DNA of 64,000 nucleotides, taken from positions 124,001-188,000 of the forward strand of contig JADJBX010000006.1 in the NCBI GenBank assembly GCA_016703545.1, given 5' to 3'. Position 1 is the stretch's first letter. Each line of letters starts with the position of its first letter. The notes beneath the pieces are model-generated. The model saw only the letters and a program-made list of their open reading frames with translations. It made no database searches and was not told the origin of the DNA. The translations under genes and the position numbers were made by a program. This document shows positions 42,473 to 50,700 of this stretch, piece by piece. The stretch is from Candidatus Amarobacillus elongatus (GTDB lineage: Bacteria > Chloroflexota > Dehalococcoidia > Tepidiformales > Tepidiformaceae).

Positions 42473-43129
42473 CTACCCCACGCGCTCGGCGACCACGACG
42501 TCGCGGCTGAGGTATTCGAGCCCGGTGGAATCGAGTTCGCCGCCGCAGGTGATGAGGGTGATCCACTCCTTGCCGTTGCGGTTCTGCGGCCAGATCACTT
42601 CGCCCGTCGGGAAGTTGTCGCGGTGGTACCGGTTCTTCGTTACCACCTGGTACGTGTACTTCGTCCCATCTTCCATCACGACCGTGATTTCATCCCCCGC
42701 CTTGAGCGTGTTCAGCTTCTGGAAGGGCGCGGGAACGAAGTGGTAGTACACATGCGCCGAGAACACGGCGTTGCCGCCCCAGCCGGGACGGTCATAGATG
42801 TTGTACCAGCCCACGTGCGTGTTTTCGTTCTTCGGCGTGTCCATGTAGTTGTCGCGCGTCAGGCCGAGGTTCTCGATGGGCGCGTCGATCTTCAGCGACG
42901 GGATCTGCAGCTTGCCCACGTTCCCTGAGAACGGGGTCGGCGTCGCCGTGGGGGTCGCCGTCGCGGTGGCGGTCGCCGTGGCGGTGGCGGTCGCGGCGGT
43001 CGTCGGCGATGCCTCGCTGGTGGCCGCCGTCTGCTCCTTCTTGTCGCCACCGCCGCACGCGGCGGTGAACGCGAGGAGCGAGACGCCGGCGGCAAGCGTC
43101 AGCACGGGCAGGATGCGGGTCAACTTCAC
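42473..43129 (-). CDS. Class F-like sortase, lipoprotein-anchored
   Basis: 218 residues from GTG 43129, which has GGAG eight bases upstream; ATG 43171 would add 14 residues. The N-terminus is a lipoprotein signal with lipobox (LLAFTAAC). A linker of alternating Ala-Thr pairs follows, encoded by hexanucleotide repeats. The sortase beta-barrel starts at VGKLQIPSLKIDAPIENLG, with the catalytic His in FSAHVYYH, Cys ~195 in ITLITCGG and Arg ~209 in LSRDVVVAER. Sortases link proteins with a sorting motif to wall or other amines; lipid anchoring of a sortase is uncommon. Second gene of a tandem pair. Confidence 0.88.
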   Translation of the reverse strand: MKLTRILPVLTLAAGVSLLAFTAACGGGDKKEQTAATSEASPTTAATATATATATATATPTATPTPFSGNVGKLQIPSLKIDAPIENLGLTRDNYMDTPKNENTHVGWYNIYDRPGWGGNAVFSAHVYYHFVPAPFQKLNTLKAGDEITVVMEDGTKYTYQVVTKNRYHRDNFPTGEVIWPQNRNGKEWITLITCGGELDSTGLEYLSRDVVVAERVG

Positions 43130-43180
43130 GCGGGGTACTCCGGGAACTCGGTTTCGAAAACGCCGGGCCATGGCGGCCCG

Positions 43181-43867
43181 TTACTGGATCCGTTCGGCGA
43201 CGACCACGTCACGGTGCAGGTATTCGCCCGGCCCACCAGGAGTGGCCGAAACGAAATCCCCCCCGCACGTGATCAACGTCACCCATTGCTTACCGTCCGG
43301 GCGGTCTTTCGGCCAGATGAGGTCCCCCATCGGGATGGTCGAGACGTCGTACCGCTTCTTCCGGAACACCCGGTAGCGGTACTCCTCGCCGTTCTCCATC
43401 TGGATGACGATCTCGTCGCCGGCTTCAGCGTTATTCAGGTTATAAAACGGCCCACGGATATCAGGCCAGTAATCGACGTGCGCGGAAAAGACGGCATTAC
43501 CATCCCACCCCGGCCGCGAGTACGGCGTGTACCAGCCGCTGTTGTGCGGGTTGTGGGGCACGTCGAGCTCGTTGTTCTCCTTGAGCCCGATCTCTTCCAC
43601 CACCGAATCGACCTTGAACCGCGGGATCTTCAGCCGCGTGACATGGCCATCGAAGGGCGTGGCCGTCGCTGTCGCCGCGACCTCCGGCGTGGCCGTTGCC
43701 TCGCCCTCCGCGGGGGGAGTCGGAGTCGCAATCGATTGGATCAGGTCGAACTCATGGACGGGGCCCTCGGCCGCCTTCTCTTTCCCGCCTGCCGTCAGGA
43801 CTCCGAACAGCAGCATCGTCGCGCCCGCGACGAAGGAAAAGATGGCCATGGACTGGAGGACACGCAT
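43181..43867 (-). CDS. Class F-like sortase, membrane-anchored
   Basis: 228 residues from ATG 43867 with GGGAG upstream. A single N-terminal helix (MAIFSFVAGATMLLFGVLTAG) anchors it. A Thr/Pro/Glu linker follows and then a barrel matching the downstream paralogue: LKIPRFKVDSVVEEIGL, FSAHVDYW (His), VTLITCGG (Cys ~201) and LHRDVVVAER (Arg ~219). The two sortases differ mainly in anchor type and in an insertion before the catalytic Arg (FVSATPGGPGEY). Adjacent exported proteins with C-terminal helices are candidate substrates. Confidence 0.9.
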   Translation of the reverse strand: MRVLQSMAIFSFVAGATMLLFGVLTAGGKEKAAEGPVHEFDLIQSIATPTPPAEGEATATPEVAATATATPFDGHVTRLKIPRFKVDSVVEEIGLKENNELDVPHNPHNSGWYTPYSRPGWDGNAVFSAHVDYWPDIRGPFYNLNNAEAGDEIVIQMENGEEYRYRVFRKKRYDVSTIPMGDLIWPKDRPDGKQWVTLITCGGDFVSATPGGPGEYLHRDVVVAERIQ

Positions 43868-43925
43868 GCGGCTCCCAGGGACCCGGTGGTCCCCTCAGCG
43901 TATACGACGGGCCGGCAAGAGTGGA

Positions 43926-44699
43926 TTAATCGGAGGGCGGCCGCGGTTTCGGATTCGCCCCGCGGCGCGCGAGCATCACCCCGCCTGCGGCACCAGCGAC
44001 AAGCACCAGCGCCAGCCCGCCGAGCAGGTACGGCAGCCCGCTGCCGGCATCGCCGCCCGTCCCCGTGGTGGCCGGCACGGGCGACCCCCCCGCCTCCGCC
44101 GTCGCGCTCCCGCCGCTCGCGCCGGGGGCGCGCGGCGTCACGCTCGCCCGCACGCTCTGCGAGCCGAACGGCAGGGGGATGTCGTCCGTGGGCACGGCGC
44201 TCGCGACGATCGGTGGGGGCTGCACCGTCGTCCCCGGCGCGGGCGGTCGCGGCGTCGGCGTCGCCGCGCGCTCCGGCGGTGTCGGCGTCGCGGTGGGCAG
44301 CGGCAGCGGCGTCCCCGCTCCCGCGTTCAGGTTGACCTGCTGCACGCCCGTCTTCCACACCGCCGTCTGCCCCGTTTCGCGCCCCCCAACCGTGAACGCG
44401 ACCACCTTCCCTTCGCGCCCACAGCCGGGCTGCTGCGATTCGTGCATGACGTGGATGACGTACTGCGCGACGCCGTTCTCGATGAACACGGGCAGGCTGC
44501 CGGCTTCGCCCTGCGTGCAGTCCCGCCCGTCGACGAAGCCGCGGACCTCCGCCTTCGCATCCGGCGCCCTGCCATCGATGCTCGCCGTCCCGTAGAAAGT
44601 GGACGGGAGCGCCGGCTGCGCCGATGCCCCCGGGGGCGGCGACGCGATGCCCGCGGACACCGCCACGGCGGCCAGCAGCAGCGCCAGCAATCGGCTCAT
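43926..44699 (-). CDS. Exported Cys-pair domain protein with C-terminal anchor (paralogue A)
   Basis: 257 residues from ATG 44699 with GGAG upstream. Signal peptide LLALLLAAVAVSAGIASPPPGASAQ; then a ~100-residue domain, STFYGTASIDGRAPDAKAEVRGFVDGRDC ... YVIHVMHESQQPGCGREGKVVAFTVGG, with two Cys probably paired. A Thr/Pro linker and a helix with GGVMLARRGANPKPR end it. The same domain order and tail recur at 51628-52374. It sits upstream of the sortase pair on the same strand, 58 bases away, so it may be their substrate. Confidence 0.7.
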   Translation of the reverse strand: MSRLLALLLAAVAVSAGIASPPPGASAQPALPSTFYGTASIDGRAPDAKAEVRGFVDGRDCTQGEAGSLPVFIENGVAQYVIHVMHESQQPGCGREGKVVAFTVGGRETGQTAVWKTGVQQVNLNAGAGTPLPLPTATPTPPERAATPTPRPPAPGTTVQPPPIVASAVPTDDIPLPFGSQSVRASVTPRAPGASGGSATAEAGGSPVPATTGTGGDAGSGLPYLLGGLALVLVAGAAGGVMLARRGANPKPRPPSD

Positions 44700-44807
44700 C
44701 TCTCCACTTTGGCGCACCCCCCGGGCATGCGCGAACCCCGCCCGCCGTCGGCGTTCTCCCCGTTGGGCATCTCCCCGATAGCGCGTTTGACGCCGGAGGG
44801 TTAGTTT

Positions 44808-46126
44808 ATGTCCCATTCTTCCGGGGGAGGCGTTCCCTGGCCCTCATCGGCAAGAGTCTCCGTGACGCGCGCATCCATCGCGGTATCTCCATCGAGCAGG
44901 TTGCCCAGGAGACCCGCATCTCGCCGCGCTTCCTCCAGGCGCTCGAAGACGAACGCTTCGACGAGCTGCCCGCGCCGGTGTATGTCCGCGGCTTTCTCCG
45001 TTCCTACGCCAACTTCCTCCAGCTCGACCCCGAGCCGCTCGTCGCCGAACTCACCGGCGCCGGGTCCCGTGCCGCCGGCCCCGAGTCGTTCGTGCCCGGC
45101 CCGGCCGTGCCCGCGGGCCAGCGCGTGCGCCGTACCAACGGCCGCACCACCTCCCGCGATCCGTTCGCGCGCCAGGCGCCCGCCCGCTCGAACCAGCCCG
45201 AGGAACCCCGCTACGCTGAAGCTCCGCTTCCGCCTCCGCTCGCGCGGCCGCCCGCCATCGAACCCGAAGGCTGGGCGCCAGAATCCGAGGACGAGGGCCC
45301 CGAACCGGTCGCCTTCCGCGGCCGCGGTGTCGCCGTCGCGCCCGTGCTGCCCGAAGCGGAGCCCCAGGATTACGACGACGGCGAATTCGCTCCCGAAGAG
45401 GAGACGTTCCACTCCCGCCGCGTGAGCGGCATGCTGCTCGAACGTCCCGAACAGGTGGACAGCTCCAGCCGCGTCACGCGCATCGCCGCGCTCGTGGGCG
45501 TCGCGCTGGTCGTGCTCATTGGCGGTTTGGCCGCGGCCGTGTTCCTGACCAACGGCGGCGGCGATGACGGCGACAACGGCGCCGCCGCGCCCGCATCCAC
45601 ACCCACGCCGCGCCCGACGAACGTGATCGCCGTCACGGGCTCGCCCACCGCCTCCCCGACCGGGTCGGCGTCAGCATCGCCGTCCGCGACGGAAAGCCCC
45701 TCGCCGACGGCCTCGGTTTCGCCCTCGCCCACGGGCACGGAAACGCCGGCGGCCACCCCCGGGACGCCGGCGCCGACGCCCACTCGCGGCCAATCCACCC
45801 CCGTCCCGACGCAGGCCCCGCCGACGGCGACGAACGCCCCGGCGCCCACGAACACCCCGGTCCCGCCAACCTCCACCCCCACCCGCGTCCCCACGCCGGC
45901 CCCCACGCCGACGGCCACGCCTACTCTCATTCCTCACCCGTACGGCTTGGGCGAATGCAGTGGTGGCGGAACTGAGTGTGGCAGCAAGCCGTGGAAAATT
46001 GTGTGCCCTCCCGATGGCACATGGTTCCTCGACGTGAACGGCGACTTCCCCTCCGGCAACTGGGCTTTCGGCTACGCCAACAACATTGATGAACTGAAAT
46101 TGGGCCGACGCAACTGTGGCGGTTAG
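44808..46126 (+). CDS. RodZ-like helix-turn-helix protein with long exported Pro/Thr tail (frameshift at start)
   Basis: ATG 44808 has GGAGGG seven bases upstream, but the HTH frame is reached only by a shift in the G5 run at 44823-44827. The HTH reads IGKSLRDARIHRGISIEQVAQETRISPRFLQALEDERFDELPAPVYVRGFLRSYANFL, as in RodZ/YfgA. Then a polar cytosolic linker, one helix (IAALVGVALVVLIGGLAAAVFL), ~110 Thr/Pro/Ser residues outside, and a final Cys-rich segment with four Cys (GECSGGGTECGSKPWKIVC ... RRNCGG). RodZ organises MreB and cell shape; the exported tail is unusual. Total about 440 residues. Confidence 0.78.
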
Positions 46127-46302
46127 AGCTTCTCCAATTCTCCCCTGAGCACAATCGGCCTCGCCCGCTGCAGAGCCGTTCTTGTTTTCCACCGGTCCTG
46201 GTCCCGTGCCTGGGCGGGACAGTAGGGCGCATCTCGCCACCGCCCATCTGGCCGTGGCCCTCACGCCCGCTCCCCCCGCCCCCAGCCCCCGGCACGCCAA
46301 AC

Positions 46303-46325
46303 GGCCCTCGCCGCAGGCGAGGGCC
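46303..46325. terminator. Bidirectional hairpin between convergent genes
   Basis: GGCCCTCGCC-GCA-GGCGAGGGCC, a perfect 10-bp stem with a three-base loop, between the RodZ-like gene and the leftward lipoprotein gene. Confidence 0.6.
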
Positions 46326-46351
46326 ACCACCCTTCTCGCTTTACTCTCCCC

Positions 46352-46395
46352 CCGGGGGGGCCCCGCTCGAGCCCCGGGCCTCGAGCCTCGAACCC
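46352..46395. repeat. TCGAG/CCCGGG palindromic GC repeat
   Basis: Read on the minus strand this is GGTTCGAGGCTCGAGGCC followed by CGGGGCTCGAGC. The GTTCGAGGC words also appear at 18217-18242. Confidence 0.5.
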
Positions 46396-46428
46396 CCTTT
46401 TCTCCTTCCTCTTTTCTCTTCTCTCCTC
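46396..46428 (-). repeat. Polypurine tract (minus strand) after the lipoprotein gene
   Basis: On the minus strand GGAGGAGAGAAGAGAAAAGA and more follow directly after the TAG at 46429. It matches the composition and orientation of the tract at 15175-15222. Confidence 0.5.
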
Positions 46429-47208
46429 CTAATACCCCGGCAGTTCCGTGACCCCGTACGGCGGCTTCACGTCTCCGTCCGAGGCGGACTTTTCGAACTC
46501 CTTCAGGCGGATGGAGCCGCGCGCCCCCCGCAGCGCGCCGTCGTACATGAGCAGCGTGCCGTCGCCGTCCGCGACGCAGACCGTCGCCGCGACGTTGTTG
46601 CCCGTCGCCTTCCAGCAGTGGCCGCTGCGCCCGGCGGTGCGGTAGCCGTTCACCGGCGTGAACGTGGCCGAAGGATCGTCCGCCAGCGCCTGGACCATCG
46701 CGGGGAGCTCCAGCGCCACCGGCAGCGGCACCGGGCTGAGGGTCTCGGGCTTCGTCTTCAGGCACGCCTGCTGCCCCTGCCCGTCGATGCAGAGGTAGTC
46801 CGCGCCCGGCTCGCGCGCCACCGCCACCGCGCCGTCGTGGCCGGCGTAGGTACCCTCGAGCGTGGCCCGGGAGCGCGCGCCCTTCGCCGCGATCGTGAGC
46901 GTGCCGCCCACGTTCCCGAGGCCCCGTTCTTCCATGGTCACGAGGTAGGTCGCGCGGAACGGCTGATAGCTGAACGAGTCCACCGCCCGGGCGAGCGCGT
47001 CGCGCGGCTCGGGGGGTAACGGCGTGGCCGTCGGCACGCCCTTTCGCATCTCGGCGGGCTCGAAGCCATCGTCGGCGAACAGCGCCGTGACCGCCGGCGA
47101 ATCGTCGCCAGATGATACGTATGCGTCATTGTCGGAGCCGTTACACGCGCTCAGGAGCAGGACCGCGCTCGCGGCTGAAAGACCCGCCAGTGGCAAAAAG
47201 CGAAGCAT
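46429..47208 (-). CDS. Exported lipoprotein, unknown function
   Basis: 259 residues from ATG 47208. Lipobox LLLSAC (Cys ~22) after a hydrophobic signal. The mature part begins with an acidic, Ser-rich linker. A domain of about 200 residues follows: VDSFSYQPFRATYLVTMEERG, GTLTIAAKGARSRATLEG, then Cys-containing strands (YLCIDGQGQQACLKT, GHCWKATGNNVAATVCVADG). The beta-strand pattern resembles LppX/LprG- or LolA-like lipid-carrier folds, but this is impression only. It is divergent from the 1282-residue protein. Confidence 0.6.
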   Translation of the reverse strand: MLRFLPLAGLSAASAVLLLSACNGSDNDAYVSSGDDSPAVTALFADDGFEPAEMRKGVPTATPLPPEPRDALARAVDSFSYQPFRATYLVTMEERGLGNVGGTLTIAAKGARSRATLEGTYAGHDGAVAVAREPGADYLCIDGQGQQACLKTKPETLSPVPLPVALELPAMVQALADDPSATFTPVNGYRTAGRSGHCWKATGNNVAATVCVADGDGTLLMYDGALRGARGSIRLKEFEKSASDGDVKPPYGVTELPGY

Positions 47209-47712
47209 TCTCGAACCCAAACACCTCCCCGCACCGCGATCGTGCCGGGGTTGAGATGCCAACGCAATGTGTGGTGAAGGAAGTGCAATACGGCCTTATC
47301 GTATGTGAACGCCACGCGGCCGCCACGGACCCCTCACCCGCCCTCCATCCCTTCGCAACCGCCGCTCCCTACTGTCCACAGCACATCCACCGGGCGTTCG
47401 GAACACCCCTGGCCGGTCAGCCGGGGAACGAAGGCTCGATGGCTACCTCCTCCAGTTGGTTGGCGAGCCCGGCGCTGCGCATTGGTCCGCGCACCCGGGC
47501 TTTTCCATACCCGTCATAACATTGCGCTTAGGCGAACGACCCATTACCAGAATGTAAAAAACTCCCTCTTCCGCTTGACGCTGTCCCGGGTATCGGCCAT
47601 AAAGGCGTCAGTCGTCCAGTGGGTCGAGCCTCTGGCGGCAAGGCGTGGTTTGACACGTCGCAGTCGGGCACGACGCCCGGCGGGGTGCGTCCTTCGGTCC
47701 GATGGGGGTTGC
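47209..47712. other. 500-base divergent regulatory region
   Basis: No convincing ORF. The left half contains TACGAT-like boxes for the leftward lipoprotein gene. The right half contains a canonical promoter (47575-47603) and a leader of about 100 bases before ATG 47713. Composition is less GC-rich than the surrounding genes. Confidence 0.5.
47575..47603 (+). promoter_or_regulatory. Sigma-70-type promoter TTGACG-N17-CATAAA
   Basis: TTGACG (47575-47580) and CATAAA (47598-47603) are separated by exactly 17 bases. This is the only promoter with a good -35 that I found in the window, and it precedes the largest exported protein. Confidence 0.65.
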
Positions 47713-50700
47713 ATGGCGGCGCTCTACCGGCGTCTTGTAGTGGCTTTATTCCTCGTTGCATTCGTACTCATTGTTGCGGATGGTCCCTTCCCCTCCCCGG
47801 AGCGGGTACGCCCGGCACACGCCGTGACGCCGCTCGAAGTCTTCAATACGCCTTCGCCCACGAAGCTCTACGCCGGCGTCGCCTCCCACTCGGGCGTCGC
47901 CCAGGGCAACACGAGCCTTGGCCTGCGCGGCTACTGCATCGATATCCAGACCGAAGGCCACGTCGCCGTTGGCGGCGCCAGCGACACCCTGCCCGTCGAG
48001 GAGCCGCCGAAAGAAACCGGCTTCGAAGTCCTCAACGGCGAAATCGTCTCCGTCGACAAGTTCGATAACGGCTCGGCCACGACCACCGACGATGTCTACT
48101 GCGTCGTCGTGCGCCAGCCCGTCGTCATCGCCGGCCAGTCCCCATCGACCGGGACCCGCCCGCCGCTGACCATCCGCTGGCGGTACAAGGACGCCGGCGC
48201 CCCAACCGAGCACGAACCCCTGACGCTGACCCTGCCCGTGGTCTATGTGAACCTGCGCGGCATCCAGGGCGTCGTCGGCGGCAGCGCCGCGGTCTGCACC
48301 GAAGGCTGGGACCCGACCTTCCTCACCGGCCGCGCCTCGAACACGCCGCCCTCCACGCCCAACGCCCTCGACGTCGTCAGCACCGCCGACTGGACGGTGA
48401 TCTCGCCCGGCGGGGTGAGCAAGGCGGGGGTCTTCAAGCAGGGCGCCGAGCAGTGCGTCACGCTCCAGAGCAACGTGCCGCAGACGGATATCCAGGTGCG
48501 GCTCGACTTCTGGGCCACCTTCAATCGCGCCGACGCCGCCGATGACGTCGCCCTCTTCCAGACGGGCTCGACGCGCATCATCTCGGCGACCGTGCCCGAG
48601 TTGCGGCACATCACCACCGGCGGGTCCATTTTCACCGCCCCGGAGCCCGCGCCGAACGTCATCGGCGCGGCCCACGCCGCCTGCGTCATCCCCTCCGTTC
48701 CCGGGGACGTGCTGCTGCCCGGCAACATCAACTTCGTCAGCACCGACGGCGCGACGATCAGCAACCTCACGGTCTTCAACGACGGCACGAACAACCCGCT
48801 CGGGTTGCCCTCCGATTTCGATGGCGTCCAGAACGGCACCGTCTGCTTCGCCTGGACCTCGACGAACCCGGGCCGCCAGACGGTCACGGCGTCGTTCACG
48901 GCCTCGCCCGCCAACCCCACGAATGGCACGCCCAACCCGCGCGTGTTCGCCGTGAGCTGGGACAGCGACGGCGACGGGAACGGCATCGGCGCGAACAACG
49001 CGCTCCTCACCAAAACCTGGAACCGCATTAGCCGCACCGAGATCACCACCACCGGCGATTACCGCCAGGGGATCGTGACCAACGGCAGCACCGTTCTCCA
49101 GATCGACCAGAACATCGCCACCGGCGCGTACCTCGGCGACATCAGCCTGTACGAGTGGGTCATCGGCAACCGCCCCGGCTTCGAAGGCCCGATCGATGGC
49201 GTCCCCGTGACGCTCTCCATCCTGCCCGGCCCGGGGGCCGCGTTCGCGCCGTCGACTGTCGCGCGCTGCGGCTACTTCGACCTCGGCGGCTCGATCTCGT
49301 TGGTTCCGCCACCGCCCGTGGTGGACCCGCAGGGTTCGGTCGTGCAGTTCACGGCCATCACCGTCGACGGCCGCATCCAGTTCAACGTCTCCGTGAACAA
49401 CGACCCGGACTGCACGCAGGCGAGCCACATCTACATCGACATCCGCGCGGGCTACCCCTCGGGCATCCCCGGCGACAGCATCGCCTTCCCGCACGAGACG
49501 CTCGATATCTCGCTCGTCTTCGCCTCGAAGTCGTCGGACGCGCCCCAGGTCCTGTGGGCGGGCTCGACCGCGACGATCACCTACTCGTTCGCCGGCGATT
49601 GCCGCGTGGGGAACAACCCGAACCAGCCCCTCAATGGGCAGGCGATGTTCGTGCGCGGGCCGGGCCAGCGCGGCTCGTTCGTCCCCGAGCCGGGCGTCAT
49701 GATCAAGGGCCCCGACGTCGCCGTCGTGCCCACGACCGTGACCAACGGCTGCACCTTCTCCGTGAAGTTCGAGTCCGAAAGCCAGGGCGAAGTGGACATC
49801 GCGGCGTTCCTGCAGGTGCTCTCCTATCCCGCGACCGGGTCACCGTTCTACGTGAACGTCGAGCACTCGAAGGTCGTCTACAACCTCTTCTACCTGGAAT
49901 TCGAAAGCCTGACGCTGACGACCGAGGCGCGCCTCAACGTCTCGGAGCTCGGGAACCTGGACGCGCAGGCCCGCGGCTGGTTCGTGGGCACGAACCCCTC
50001 GCAGCGCGAGGCCACGATTACCGCCGACGGCCGCGCCCTCCCCGCCCACCGCTGGGTGCTCCCGGACGACTGGCAGACACTCCGCGGCCCCGAGGGGTTC
50101 CGCGTGAACTGGCCCTCCGCGCCCTCCATGCCTTCCGCCCAGGTGACCTGGTACATGGAGAACGAAGGCGTCAAGAACAAGTTCCCGGGCGGCCCGAAGG
50201 AGGGCGCGCTCGGCTTCTTCTGGCCCGACGACGGCTTCGAATTCAGCTACAACCAGCAGCCGCAGACGAAGCAGCCGTCGATTCTCGGCAGCGCCCAGAA
50301 GCCGCGCATCATCAGCGAAATGACCGACCTCGACGGCTTCGCGACGGTCGACACCTACGGCGACTACAACCTCAGCTTCGAGGGCTGCCCGGTGAACCCG
50401 CTCGGCGGCGGCGCCGATTGCCGCCCCGGCGATGTCGTCGGCCGCACGCGTTACTTCGCGCGCGTCGAATACCCCGGACTGCGCGGCAAGCACCCGCCCA
50501 TCAACTCCAACGTCGTCGAGACGATCTTCGAATGGGCCGGGTACAAGCGCGTCACCATCGTCGATGACCCGCTGAATCCGCAGTACAAGTACGTCGTCGC
50601 CCACCTCAAGGACCGCGACGGCTACTGTGACGCCGACGGGCTGAACAACGTGCTCGGCATCCAGGTGCAGTTCGTGATCGACGCCGGCGATGGCATCATC

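Larger units (their letters stand above)
46127..46428. other. Convergent intergenic region with hairpin, GC repeat and polypyrimidine tract
   Basis: 300 bases without a gene. It holds a perfect hairpin at 46303-46325, a TCGAG-rich palindromic repeat at 46352-46395 and, next to the leftward gene's stop, a tract of C/T (A/G on the minus strand). Confidence 0.55.

Noticed and set aside
44624..44807. An in-frame upstream start (44624) for the RodZ-like protein
   Set aside because: It overlaps the divergent exported-protein gene and its promoter; ATG 44808 with GGAGGG fits, given one indel in the G run.
47604..47712. c-di-GMP or other riboswitch in the leader of the giant surface protein
   Set aside because: The leader looks structured, but I could not match a known aptamer core; left as an unexplained leader.
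47305..47712. An upstream start at 47305 for the giant exported protein
   Set aside because: It would place 136 low-complexity residues before an excellent signal peptide and would include the promoter inside the gene; ATG 47713 is preferred.
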